In this document: positions 1 to 7,841 of the stretch, one piece after another
Layout: each line of letters starts with the position of its first letter
Position numbering within the stretch: position 1 is the stretch's first letter
Source of the DNA: Bacteroidales bacterium
Lineage (GTDB): Bacteria; Bacteroidota; Bacteroidia; Bacteroidales; UBA7960
Direction: 5' to 3'
Assembly: GCA_007120675.1 (NCBI GenBank)
Contig: SKNE01000064.1
Coordinates: 1 to 26,514 of the forward strand
Length of the DNA stretch: 26,514 nt
Position numbers and translations under genes: made by a program
The notes under the pieces: model-generated
The model's input: only the letters and a program-made list of their open reading frames with translations
The model's database searches: none
Told to the model about the DNA's origin: nothing

Positions 1-778
1 CCTCCGGCACGACGGGTTTTTCTATCAGCTCGATGATCTCCGCCTTAAAGGTGATCACATCGTCCTTCATCCCTTTGATGGTCTTGCCTGTCCACAAATT
101 GGCGCCAAAATACAGGGTTTCCCCCACGCGAAAGTGGTTCAATCCGGGAGGGACCTGCTTTTTTGCCAGCATGGGAATGGTCACCGAGGTGCCGCCGGAA
201 AGGAACTTGATCTTCCTGTTGAACTTTACTTCCACAATCTGTTTATACAGGCTGAGCTGGATCAGCTTATCCCTGGACGGCATCACACCGTAAAGGCAGT
301 TCAGGTTGGTGCCGAACCCGATGATCTCTATGTTGGGCAGGTCAAAGGCCTGCTCATAAAAGCTGACCAGGTCTTCCCCCATGACCCCTTCGCGCAGCTC
401 ACCCATTTCCACCATGATGATTACCCCGTGCACCTTGTCCTGCCTTTGTGCTTCGCGGGAGATCAGTTTCATGGTCTCCAGGTCGGAGTTCATGCTTACA
501 TCGGCATATTTCACCACCCCGCGTATGCTGCGGCGCGGTGATGGTTTGATGTAAATGGTGTTGATATCCGGGTCGATCCGTTTGATGGTGCGAAGATTGG
601 AGATGCGTGAATCCATCAGTGAAGTCACCCCCAGGTTAATAATCTCCTTGATGTACATGGGGTTACCGCACAGAAGCTTCGTAACGACACCCCATTGAAT
701 ATCGTGTTTGTCAAAGAGCTTCTTAAGGTGTTGGTAATTGTGCTGCAGCTTTTTACGGCTGATTGCTATTTCTGCCAT
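1..778 (-). CDS. Alanine-racemase-fold amino-acid racemase (COG3457-like), C-terminus cut by window edge
   Basis: I translated 259 codons with no stop; the gene continues past the left edge. The protein starts MAEIAISRKKLQHNYQHLKK, and K34 in VVTKLLCGNP sits where alanine-racemase-fold enzymes carry the lysine that forms the Schiff base with PLP. The order of barrel motifs (MDSRISNLRTIK, VEMGELREGV, LSGGTSVTIP, FRVGETLYFG) fits the 'predicted amino acid racemase' group that includes ornithine racemase and YhfX, rather than classical Alr. It is cytosolic; substrate unknown. An in-frame ATG at 811 exists, but the start at 778 gives the usual N-terminus of the family. It lies 153 bases downstream of an acetyltransferase on the same strand, with two hairpins between, so it may be a separate transcript. 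Family assignment is fairly sure; substrate is not. Confidence 0.8.
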   Translation of the reverse strand, partial: MAEIAISRKKLQHNYQHLKKLFDKHDIQWGVVTKLLCGNPMYIKEIINLGVTSLMDSRISNLRTIKRIDPDINTIYIKPSPRRSIRGVVKYADVSMNSDLETMKLISREAQRQDKVHGVIIMVEMGELREGVMGEDLVSFYEQAFDLPNIEIIGFGTNLNCLYGVMPSRDKLIQLSLYKQIVEVKFNRKIKFLSGGTSVTIPMLAKKQVPPGLNHFRVGETLYFGANLWTGKTIKGMKDDVITFKAEIIELIEKPVVPE

Positions 779-847
779 GGCGTTTTTTGTCGGGGTCCCC
801 GTCCGCTTCATTTGTATGGGCGGAGGTAAGGGACCATTCTTCTTTTC

Positions 848-918
848 GCAGGGGGGTATGCCCCCCTGCCCGCTCCAAAGACCAGGCATTTTAGTCCGGT
901 CGGGGAAGCGCCTGGTCT
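848..918. other. Two GC-rich hairpins between acetyltransferase and racemase
   Basis: One perfect 9-bp stem (GCAGGGGGG / CCCCCCTGC, loop TATG) spans 848-869. A second perfect 9-bp inverted repeat, AGACCAGGC / GCCTGGTCT, has arms at 879-887 and 910-918, just past the stop of the upstream acetyltransferase gene on the minus strand. Neither is followed by a clear T-run on either strand, so they could end or stabilise the upstream transcript but are not classical intrinsic terminators. Confidence 0.55.
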
Positions 919-931
919 GGTCAGCGCTTTA

Positions 932-1369
932 TCAGCGTTTCCAGCGCATTTCAAGGTATTTGCTGGTGAATCCAAGCTTTTCGTAGAGGAAGCGGGCCGG
1001 GTTTTCCGGCTCCACGTGCAATTTGATGTCCCCTTCGGCCTGATCAAATGTTTTGAGCATGAGGTCTTTACCCAGCCCCTTGCCCCTGTAGTCTTTGTGA
1101 ACGGCGATGTAGACCAGGATATTTTCCGGGATGTAGCCACCCATGCCGGTCTTGTTGATGATGACGGCACCTGTGATCTGTCCCTCGTGGCGGGACACCA
1201 CGATGAAGCCGCCAAACTTCTCCTTGTCATCCAGGGCGAAGCGGATGCACTTCATGATGTACTGGTGCTCATCGCCGAACTGGTCGAGGTGCTCGTATAG
1301 GAAATCGGCGATCTCCTTTTTTGTCTCTTCCGAGACCGTGTCTTTCGGACTTAAAAACGTGTATTCCAT
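932..1369 (-). CDS. GNAT family N-acetyltransferase
   Basis: This is a compact 145-residue GNAT acetyltransferase that transfers an acetyl group from acetyl-CoA to an unidentified amine. The acetyl-CoA pyrophosphate loop is visible as RGKGLGK (residues 95-101), preceded by the beta-strand ILVYIAVHKD. The motif-B segment ENPARFLYEKLGF (122-134) is also typical. The start at 1369 is chosen because it follows a purine-rich GAGAGGATAAA and lies only one base after the TAA of the sodium/solute symporter gene, an arrangement that favours translational coupling. A longer frame reaching to 1459 would overlap the symporter and has no family support. The tight link suggests acetylation of something related to the transported solute, but that is inference. 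Confidence 0.87.
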   Translation of the reverse strand: MEYTFLSPKDTVSEETKKEIADFLYEHLDQFGDEHQYIMKCIRFALDDKEKFGGFIVVSRHEGQITGAVIINKTGMGGYIPENILVYIAVHKDYRGKGLGKDLMLKTFDQAEGDIKLHVEPENPARFLYEKLGFTSKYLEMRWKR

Positions 1370-1370
1370 T

Positions 1371-2816
1371 TTATCCTCTCTTTCTTTTCCTTTTTTTGAT
1401 GAAGTTAATAAAAATAAATGAACTGAGTGATAAGGTGATCCCAAAGATATTGGCATCAAGTCCCAGGGGCAGGTCCCACTCCCCGATAATCAGGGTGATG
1501 GTGCTTCCGCCCCCCAGCAGCATGGCCCAGAATGCGGCCGCCGGGTGCACGTTCTTCAGGAAGAGGGCGCCGATGACCGGGATAAAGAGTCCTGAAACCA
1601 TGAAGGCATAGGAGTGCAGCATGAGGTCCAGCACACTGGGCATGACCGATGCCAGCAACAGGGCGATGACGCCCAGAACCAACGTAAGGGCTTGTGACAC
1701 CAGCAGGAAGCTTCTTTTGCCCTCGGGCACTTTGAACCACCGGCTCAGGATGTCTGTGAGAAAATTGCCGCTGGCTGCCATCAGGCAGCTGTCGGCTGTC
1801 GACATGATGGCAGAAAAGTAGGCGGCCATCATCAGCCCCATCAGTCCGACCGGCAGCACGGTGCGCAACAGCAGGGGGAGTCCCTGCTCTGCATCGATCT
1901 GTTCGGCGCTGGTGAAGCCGACATACCCGAAGAGCCCCTGCGCGATGGCTACCCTGGCAAAAAGTCCCAGCAACACCCCCATGAAGGCCATCACAGGCCA
2001 TTCGAACAGTCCGGCTATATACCATGCCCGCTGTGCCTGCCGCCTGTCGCGCGAAGCGTAGATACGCTGATAGAGGGTCATCCCCACAAACCAGATGGGT
2101 ATGATGGTCACCGCCCAGTTCACTATTTGCTGCCAGCTGATGTTGGCCAGGCTGAAATACTCCGGCGGCAGCACCTCACGGATGCCCGCCATCCCTCCCA
2201 CGCTGAGGTAGGCGATGGGGATGCCGATGAATATCAGCCCCGACATCAGGATGATCCACTGGATGGTATCGGTATAGATGACAGCCTTGATGCCCCCCAT
2301 GGCCGTATAGACGATCACGATGATGCCCATGATGATCAGGGCCGTCTGCCGCTCCAGCAAGGGGGTGAAGGTGGCTTCTGCCAGGATCGCCCCGGCCAGC
2401 ACCTGTGAGCTGGTGAAGCCCAGGTAGCCAATGGCCGAGATCAGTCCGGCAAGCATGGCCACCTGCGGATTGTAAAAGGTGCCCAGGAACTGGGGGAAGG
2501 TATAGAATGTGCGTGTCTTTTCCAGCTGTTTGACACGCGGGATAAGCAATACAGCGCTTAGCCAGGCCCCGATCAGTCCGGTAAAGAGCATCCACGACCC
2601 GGCAATGCCCATGATGAATCCCAGTCCACCCAGGCCGATGGAAAATCCGCCGCCCACATCTGTGGCTACCACTGATAAGCCAATGTGCACACTGCCTATC
2701 TTGCGGCCACCCACATAGAAGTCGTCCACCCCCTTGTTTCGGATGAGGAAGTAAACACCGATTCCTATCACCCCCATCATGTACAAGGTGAACACAAGAA
2801 TGTCTAAGAAGTGCAT
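1371..2816 (-). CDS. Sodium:solute symporter (SSS family)
   Basis: This 481-residue inner-membrane protein belongs to the solute:sodium symporter family (TC 2.A.21, PutP/SGLT type), which uses the sodium gradient to take up sugars, amino acids or organic acids. Hydrophobic segments span the length, compatible with about 13 helices. Family landmarks are DDFYVGGRKIG after the first helix (31-41), GGIKAVIYTDTIQW (174-187), TLYQRIYASRD (248-257) and the sodium-site helix YFSAIMSTADS (333-343). The C-terminus is strongly basic (KKRKRKRG), consistent with a cytosolic tail. It has its own promoter upstream (2845-2875) and is followed one base later by an acetyltransferase. The substrate cannot be read from sequence. 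Confidence 0.9.
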   Translation of the reverse strand: MHFLDILVFTLYMMGVIGIGVYFLIRNKGVDDFYVGGRKIGSVHIGLSVVATDVGGGFSIGLGGLGFIMGIAGSWMLFTGLIGAWLSAVLLIPRVKQLEKTRTFYTFPQFLGTFYNPQVAMLAGLISAIGYLGFTSSQVLAGAILAEATFTPLLERQTALIIMGIIVIVYTAMGGIKAVIYTDTIQWIILMSGLIFIGIPIAYLSVGGMAGIREVLPPEYFSLANISWQQIVNWAVTIIPIWFVGMTLYQRIYASRDRRQAQRAWYIAGLFEWPVMAFMGVLLGLFARVAIAQGLFGYVGFTSAEQIDAEQGLPLLLRTVLPVGLMGLMMAAYFSAIMSTADSCLMAASGNFLTDILSRWFKVPEGKRSFLLVSQALTLVLGVIALLLASVMPSVLDLMLHSYAFMVSGLFIPVIGALFLKNVHPAAAFWAMLLGGGSTITLIIGEWDLPLGLDANIFGITLSLSSFIFINFIKKRKRKRG

Positions 2817-2844
2817 GTGATTGCAACAATGGATTTTCGTACGG

Positions 2845-2875
2845 CGAAATTACAAAAAAAATCGTCAAAGACAAA
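2845..2875 (-). promoter_or_regulatory. Bacteroidota-type promoter for the symporter-GNAT operon
   Basis: On the minus strand a TTTG element (2875-2872) is followed after exactly 19 bases by TAATTTCG (2852-2845), one mismatch from the consensus -7 box TAnnTTTG. Transcription would begin near 2838, about 22 bases before the symporter start codon. It lies back to back with the promoter of the divergent radical SAM gene. Confidence 0.6.
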
Positions 2876-2907
2876 ACTGGTCCCATAAGGTTGTGTGTTC
2901 AAGTGAC

Positions 2908-2938
2908 TTAGCAGCTCCGCATTTTATGCTTATTTTTG
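2908..2938 (+). promoter_or_regulatory. Bacteroidota-type promoter for the radical SAM gene
   Basis: TATTTTTG at 2931-2938 matches the -7 consensus TAnnTTTG exactly. A weak -33 element, TTAG at 2908-2911, lies 19 bases upstream. A transcript start near 2945 gives a leader of about 14 bases before the ATG at 2959, and would exclude the earlier in-frame ATGs at 2821 and 2926. Confidence 0.6.
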
Positions 2939-2958
2939 CCCTCAAAACCTGCCTGCCG

Positions 2959-3912
2959 ATGCTTTTTGGTCCGAACAAGCGCCCTTATCTCTCCTGGTCA
3001 GACCTGATCCGTCAGCGATATGGCACAAGGGTGCAAAAGCTTGCCGTCAATGCCGGATTCAGCTGTCCCAACCGGGACGGTACCGTGGGGTGGGGGGGGT
3101 GCAGCTTTTGCAACAATGAGGGCTTCAGTCCCTCTTATTGTCATCCCCCCAAACCCATTTCCCGGCAGATTGATGAGGGGCTGTCCTTTGTGACAAAACG
3201 TTATCCAAGGGCCAGGATGTTCGTGGCTTATTTCCAGGCCTTTTCCAATACCCACGCCCCCTTGTCTGTGCTGATGAAACGGTATGGGGAGGCGTTGTCT
3301 CATCCGCGGATCTCCGGCCTGGTGATTGGCACCAGGCCCGACTGCGTTGACCAGGAAAAGCTGGACTACCTGGCTGAACTCTCCGGGCGCCATTTCATAC
3401 AGCTGGAATATGGCATCGAAAGCTGTTATGACCGGACGCTGGAACGGATCAACAGGGGCCACGACTTTGCTGCCTCCAGGCGTTCGGTGGACATGACGGT
3501 GCGCCGAAAGCTGCTTTGCGGTGCCCATATGATCTTCGGCTTGCCCGGGGAAAGCCGGGAAATGATGCTTGAGCAGGTGAGCCTGATCAATGCCCTGCCG
3601 CTGGACAGCATCAAGTTTCACCAGCTTCAGATCGTGAAAGGCACCCCCATGGCAAGCCAGTATATGGATGACCCGCAACGCTTCGCGCTCTTTGAGCTGG
3701 ATGAATACATTGACTTCATGGTGTCTTTCGTGGAGCGGATGCGGCCTGATCTGGCCATCGACCGTTTTTCAGGGGAGGTGCCGCCCCGCCTGATTGCCGG
3801 CAAACGCTGGGAAAATGTCCGTGCTGACACCGTGGCCGGACTCATAGAGCGTCGCTTGCGGGACAAGGGCACTTTCCAGGGAAAGCTGTATGCCGGCAGG
3901 CCATCAACATAA
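2959..3912 (+). CDS. YhcC-type radical SAM protein (TIGR01212 family)
   Basis: This 317-residue protein is a radical S-adenosylmethionine enzyme of the Elp3-like YhcC family; the reaction of the family is not established. The N-terminal iron-sulfur motif is CPNRDGT...GGCSFC with cysteines at residues 36, 48 and 51, a CX11CX2C spacing rather than the usual CX3CX2C, which is characteristic of this group. Further landmarks are YFQAFSNTHAP, GTRPDCVD, QLEYGIESCYDRTLERINRGH and HMIFGLPGES. The start at 2959 is chosen because it follows a good -7 box and gives the usual family N-terminus; a frame open from 2821 would put that box inside the gene. The transporter downstream begins 56 bases later behind its own -7-like box, so the two are probably independent. 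Confidence 0.9.
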   Translation: MLFGPNKRPYLSWSDLIRQRYGTRVQKLAVNAGFSCPNRDGTVGWGGCSFCNNEGFSPSYCHPPKPISRQIDEGLSFVTKRYPRARMFVAYFQAFSNTHAPLSVLMKRYGEALSHPRISGLVIGTRPDCVDQEKLDYLAELSGRHFIQLEYGIESCYDRTLERINRGHDFAASRRSVDMTVRRKLLCGAHMIFGLPGESREMMLEQVSLINALPLDSIKFHQLQIVKGTPMASQYMDDPQRFALFELDEYIDFMVSFVERMRPDLAIDRFSGEVPPRLIAGKRWENVRADTVAGLIERRLRDKGTFQGKLYAGRPST

Positions 3913-3925
3913 AAAAAATTAGCCT

Positions 3926-3933
3926 TAAATTTG
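3926..3933 (+). promoter_or_regulatory. -7 box upstream of the AbgT-type transporter
   Basis: TAAATTTG matches TAnnTTTG. No TTTG-like -33 element is visible at the right distance, where the end of the preceding gene lies. Transcription would start near 3940, which supports translation from the ATG at 3969 rather than the in-frame ATG at 3942. Confidence 0.45.
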
Positions 3934-3968
3934 GCCTCGTTTTGCAAAAAACCCCAAATACCGACCCT

Positions 3969-5519
3969 ATGAATGACAAGAAGAATATGGTTTCCCGGAT
4001 GCTTGGCACCATCGAGCGGGTGGGCAACAAACTGCCCCATCCCGCCACACTCTTTGCCATGTTTGCCGGGGCCATCATCGTGTTGAGCGGCATCGCCGCC
4101 CTGTTCAATGTGACGGCCGTGCATCCCGGCACGGGAGAGACCATCCATGCCTTTAACCTGATGAGCAGGGAGGGTCTGCACATGATCATGACCAACATGG
4201 TGGTGAACTTCACCGGCTTCGCTCCTTTGGGTACCGTCCTGGTAGCCCTCCTGGGTATTGGTGTCACCGAATCCAGCGGCCTGATGTCCACCGGCCTGCG
4301 GCTTCTGGTGATCTCCGCCCCAAAGCGCCTGCTGACCTTTGCCATCGTCTTTGCCGGCATCCTGTCCAATACCGCCAGCGAGGTTGGTTATGTGGTGCTG
4401 GTGCCGCTGGGAGGGATGATATTCCTGGCGGTTGGCCGAAATCCCATTGCAGGGATTGCCGCGGCTTTTGCAGGGGTTTCAGGCGGCTATTCAGCCAACC
4501 TGCTACTGGGCACCATCGACCCTTTGCTGGCAGGTCTGTCGGAAGAGGCCGCGCGCATCATAGACCCTCACTACAATGTGAATCCCACGGCGAACTACTA
4601 CTTTATGTTCGTCTCCACTTTCTTTATTGCCGTCATCGGCACCTGGGTTACTGAAAAGGTGGTCATTCCGCGGCTTGGCCAATACAAGGGTGATGCCCTT
4701 CCGGAAGAGATCCAGCAGCTGACCGTGGATGAGAAGCGGGGACTCAAAGCCACCCTGTGGACGCTTTTGGGCATCAGCCTGCTCCTGGTATGGAGCGCGG
4801 CGCCCATGGAGGGGGGGATATGGTCTTCGGTTCCCGGATCGGGCTTCATGCGTGACCCGGAAACGGGGGGGCTGCTGCGTTCCCCCTTCATGAGTGGCAT
4901 TGTGGCCATGATCTTCGTGGTGGCTGCCATACTGGGCATCGTTTACGGGATAGCGGCCAAAACACTGAAAAGTAATAATGACGTGATCAACGGCATGGGC
5001 AAGTCCATGTCGACGCTGGGCACTTACATCGTGCTGGTGTTCTTCGCCGCGCAGTTTGTGGCGTATTTTAACTGGACCAACCTGGGACTGATCTTTGCCA
5101 TCCAGGGGGCGAACTTCATTGGTGCCCTGGGACTGGGACGCATCCCCATCATGATCGCCCTTGTCCTGGTGGCTGCGGTGATCAACCTGGTGGTGGGCAG
5201 CGCCAGTGCCAAGTGGGCCATCATGGCCCCTGTGTTCATCCCCATGTTCATGCTGCTGGGCTATTCGCCCGAATTTACGCAGCTGGCCTACCGTGTCGGT
5301 GACAGCGTGACCAACGTCATCGCCCCGATGATGTCCTATTTTGCCATGATCGTCGCCTTTATGGAGCGCTACGACAAGAAGGCCGGCATCGGTACCATCA
5401 TTGCGACGATGCTGCCCTATACCTTCATCTTCCTTGCCGCCTGGCTGGCCATGCTTACTTTCTGGATATTGCTTGGATTGCCCATTGGACCCGGCGCCCC
5501 CTTGTTCTATGAGTTTTGA
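3969..5519 (+). CDS. AbgT-family transporter
   Basis: This 516-residue polytopic membrane protein belongs to the AbgT family, whose known members are E. coli AbgT (p-aminobenzoyl-glutamate uptake) and MtrF/YdaH (sulfonamide efflux, coupled to the proton or sodium gradient). The N-terminus MLGTIERVGNKLPHPATLF is a family hallmark, followed by GFAPLGTVLVALLGIGVTESSGL, NTASEVGYVVLVPLGG, GVSGGYSANLLLGTIDPLLAG and, near the end, ASAKWAIMAPVFIPMF and DSVTNVIAPMMSYF, which match the re-entrant hairpin regions. Length is normal. No peptidase partner (abgA/abgB type) is adjacent, so folate-fragment salvage is not supported by context. The start at 3969 is placed after the -7-like box. Confidence 0.92.
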   Translation: MNDKKNMVSRMLGTIERVGNKLPHPATLFAMFAGAIIVLSGIAALFNVTAVHPGTGETIHAFNLMSREGLHMIMTNMVVNFTGFAPLGTVLVALLGIGVTESSGLMSTGLRLLVISAPKRLLTFAIVFAGILSNTASEVGYVVLVPLGGMIFLAVGRNPIAGIAAAFAGVSGGYSANLLLGTIDPLLAGLSEEAARIIDPHYNVNPTANYYFMFVSTFFIAVIGTWVTEKVVIPRLGQYKGDALPEEIQQLTVDEKRGLKATLWTLLGISLLLVWSAAPMEGGIWSSVPGSGFMRDPETGGLLRSPFMSGIVAMIFVVAAILGIVYGIAAKTLKSNNDVINGMGKSMSTLGTYIVLVFFAAQFVAYFNWTNLGLIFAIQGANFIGALGLGRIPIMIALVLVAAVINLVVGSASAKWAIMAPVFIPMFMLLGYSPEFTQLAYRVGDSVTNVIAPMMSYFAMIVAFMERYDKKAGIGTIIATMLPYTFIFLAAWLAMLTFWILLGLPIGPGAPLFYEF

Positions 5520-5719
5520 CCATGGCCGGGTGGTGTTAGCCCGGCGGGAACCGCCGTTCCCGCAAGGGCATTACGGAGCCTCGCGCTGGCATCTTTTGGG
5601 ACGGCCCTGCGGGTGCCCCGCATCCTTGTGCCGGTAGCACGGTACCCCGCGCCGGCATCTCCCTGGATGGTGCTGCACCCGGCAGCTTCATGCGGGAAGG
5701 TCGGGACAGGGGGCTGCCC
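5520..5719. repeat. GC-rich intergenic hairpin cluster with a degenerate 22-bp direct repeat
   Basis: The 200 bases between two converging genes hold several small stems: a perfect 8-bp hairpin GCGGGAAC / GTTCCCGC at 5544-5563 (loop CGCC), GCGGG / CCCGC near 5608-5620, GGTGC / GCACC near 5669, and AGGGG / CCCCT touching the argS stop codon. A 22-base segment at 5573-5594 recurs at 5639-5660 (18 of 22 bases match, period 66); the shared core is GGCATCT preceded by CGCGC. No T-run follows any stem. The hairpins may insulate the convergent transcripts; I see no gene here. Confidence 0.5.
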
Positions 5720-7555
5720 CTACATCTTTTCCGGCAGTTCAATCCCCAGCAACCCCATGCCGGTGCGGAGGATCTCTGCGCAGTACCTCGCCAGGCAAAG
5801 GCGGAAGCTGCTACTTGCCTGGTCTGCCTCCCCCAGTATGGAGTGATCATGATAAAACTGGTTGAAGGACCTGGCCAGCTCATACATGTGATTGGCCACC
5901 CGGCCGGGATTCATGCTGGTTGCTGCCTCCTCCACCACGGAGGGATACTCAAACAGAAGCTTCAGGAGTTGTTTTTCTTTGGGAATGATGGGTGCACCCC
6001 GCATGGCCAGCAGGGCCTCCTGCATGCGGGCATCCCCGGCCTTGCGCAGCACCGAGCGGATACGGGCATGGGTATACTGGATGAAAGGACCGGTGTTGCC
6101 ATTGAAGTCGATGGACTCCTCCGGGTTGAACAGCATATTCTTCCTGGGATCCACTTTCAGGATGAAGTATTTCAGCGCGCCCAGGCCAATGGTGTGGTAG
6201 AGCAGGTCCTTCTCCTTTTCGTCCAGGCTGTGGGTCTTGCCCAGGGCTTCGGTGGTCTTCCTGGCGGTCCGCACCATCTCATCCATCAGGTCGTCCGCAT
6301 CCACCACTGTTCCTTCCCTGGACTTCATCCGCCCGTCGGGCAGCTCCACCATGCCGTAGCTCAGGTGATGGATGGTGTCTGCATAGGGCTTGCCCAGCTT
6401 ATGAAGCACCTTCTTGAGTACGTTGAAGTGATGGTTCTGCTCGTTGCCCACCACGTAAATCATCTGCCGGGCATGGAAATCGTCGTGGCGCAGCTGTGCC
6501 GTTCCGATATCCTGTGTCATGTACACGGAGGTGCCATCGGTGCGCAGCAGGAGCTTGTCGTCCAGCCCGTCTGCGCCCAGGTCTGCCCATACGCTGCCAT
6601 CCTCCTTTTGATAGAGAAGCCCCTTTTTGAGTCCCTCCAGCACGATATCCCTGCCCAGCAGGTAGGTGTCCGACTCATAATACACCTTGTCGAACTCAAC
6701 CCCCAGGCGCTGATAACTTTTGTCGAAGCCTTCATAGACCCATCCGTTCATCATGGACCACACCTGCATCACCTTCGGATCGCGTGCTTCCCAGCGGCGC
6801 AACAGATCCCTGGCTTCGCGCATCAGGCTGGCCCTGCTGAGGGCCTCGTCACGGTCAAGGCCCTGGTCGGCCATGATCTCCTCCACTTCCTGCCGCAAGG
6901 CCTGTTCGAATTGCACATAATAGTCGCCCACGAGCTTATCTCCTTTTTTGCCGCTGCTTTCCGGGCTCTCACCCTGTCCAAAGCGCATCCAGGCAAGCAT
7001 CGATTTGCAGATGTGAATGCCCCTGTCGTTCACCAGGTTAACCTTGATCACCTTTTGCCCCGCTGCTTCCAGCAAGAGAGACAGGGAGTAGCCCAGGAGA
7101 TTGTTGCGTACGTGGCCCAGGTGCAGGGGTTTGTTGGTGTTCGGACTGGAATATTCCACCACCACCGGGGCCTGTCCGCCCACCCCTTCTGCCTCTTCCT
7201 TCCCAGCAGGTGCTGCAGCCGGACCCTCATGTCCCCCATTCTCTTCACCTGTCAGCGCCTCTGCAAGCTGGCGCTGCCAGTAGTCGTCCGAAAGGGACAG
7301 GTTGAGAAACCCTTTCACCACCTGGTAGGACGACACCTCATCCAGGCGTTCCACGATGGCTTTTCCCAAGGTCTGGGCCGCCTGTTCAGGCGACTGGCGC
7401 AGCGCCTTCAGGAAGGGAAAGACCACCAGGGTTAGGTCGCCTTCGAACTCACGTCGCGTTACCTGGAGCGCCAGGTGTTTGTTTTCCGGTGTTTTGCCTG
7501 TGACCTCATGGATCATCTCCGCCACCACTGCGGCGATCTTCTCTTCTGCCTTCAT
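5720..7555 (-). CDS. argS: Arginyl-tRNA synthetase
   Basis: ArgRS charges tRNA-Arg with arginine using ATP in the cytosol. The 611-residue protein has the N-terminal additional domain (about 1-100), the class I HIGH motif as HLGHVRNN (145-152, after EYSSPNTNKP), DRGIHICKSMLAW, the signature SVYMTQDIGTA, YVVGNEQNHHFNVL, the KMSKS-equivalent loop MKSREGTVVDADDL, and the C-terminal helical anticodon-binding domain ending in GMGLLGIELPEKM. Compared with Bacteroides-type ArgRS there is an extra low-complexity stretch rich in Gly, Ala and Glu at about 102-129, just before the first catalytic motif. The start at 7555 is chosen by homology and because the promoter box lies just upstream; a frame open to 7723 would run over that promoter. 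It is monocistronic and divergent from the acyl-CoA synthetase gene. Confidence 0.97.
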   Translation of the reverse strand: MKAEEKIAAVVAEMIHEVTGKTPENKHLALQVTRREFEGDLTLVVFPFLKALRQSPEQAAQTLGKAIVERLDEVSSYQVVKGFLNLSLSDDYWQRQLAEALTGEENGGHEGPAAAPAGKEEAEGVGGQAPVVVEYSSPNTNKPLHLGHVRNNLLGYSLSLLLEAAGQKVIKVNLVNDRGIHICKSMLAWMRFGQGESPESSGKKGDKLVGDYYVQFEQALRQEVEEIMADQGLDRDEALSRASLMREARDLLRRWEARDPKVMQVWSMMNGWVYEGFDKSYQRLGVEFDKVYYESDTYLLGRDIVLEGLKKGLLYQKEDGSVWADLGADGLDDKLLLRTDGTSVYMTQDIGTAQLRHDDFHARQMIYVVGNEQNHHFNVLKKVLHKLGKPYADTIHHLSYGMVELPDGRMKSREGTVVDADDLMDEMVRTARKTTEALGKTHSLDEKEKDLLYHTIGLGALKYFILKVDPRKNMLFNPEESIDFNGNTGPFIQYTHARIRSVLRKAGDARMQEALLAMRGAPIIPKEKQLLKLLFEYPSVVEEAATSMNPGRVANHMYELARSFNQFYHDHSILGEADQASSSFRLCLARYCAEILRTGMGLLGIELPEKM

Positions 7556-7566
7556 AGTTCCCGTTT

Positions 7567-7584
7567 TTTGCCGCGGCAAAGTTA
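7567..7584 (-). promoter_or_regulatory. argS promoter box overlapped by a 14-bp palindrome
   Basis: On the minus strand TAACTTTG (7584-7577) matches the -7 consensus. The perfect palindrome TTTGCCGCGGCAAA (7567-7580) shares the TTTG of the box and extends over the expected transcription start. No good TTTG -33 element is seen. The geometry resembles an operator for a repressor, but the binding factor is unknown. Confidence 0.5.
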
Positions 7585-7721
7585 GTGATTTTGATGCTTG
7601 CTGCTCAGCAGGGGCCTTACGGCTTCTCCCGGAGGTCTGGACCGGCTCTTTTTGAATTTCCCGTCGGACGAAGCATCGTGCCGTGTCAAAAAAAACCTCC
7701 CCGGCATGCCATATGTCGCCC

Positions 7722-7746
7722 ATAATGCCTATTTTCGGGGCATTAT
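7722..7746 (+). promoter_or_regulatory. Inverted repeat enclosing a -7-like box upstream of the acyl-CoA synthetase
   Basis: Perfect 8-bp arms ATAATGCC (7722-7729) and GGCATTAT (7739-7746) enclose TATTTTCG (7730-7737), one mismatch from TAnnTTTG. If used, transcription would begin near 7744, about 98 bases before the start codon at 7842. No clear -33 element is visible. The rest of the 286-base divergent gap (7556-7841) shows no gene I can support. Confidence 0.4.
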
Positions 7747-7841
7747 TCTGTCGCCGGCCAAAGAAGCCAATGGCTGGCCCAGGTGGCCCTGGCTGCCGGT
7801 ATCAATGGTTGTCGCATCGTTTTATTTAAACATTTTCAGAC

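Noticed and set aside
779..811. Earlier start codon (ATG at 811) for the racemase
   Set aside because: The extra 11 residues do not fit the family N-terminus, and the palindrome CGGGGTCCCCG lies within that stretch.
5690..7435. 581-residue plus-strand frame opposite argS
   Set aside because: argS on the minus strand is unmistakable by its motifs; the plus-strand product is His/Gln-rich and resembles no protein.
7556..7723. N-terminal extension of ArgRS
   Set aside because: The frame stays open, but the added 56 residues do not resemble ArgRS and would run through the -7 box and palindrome.
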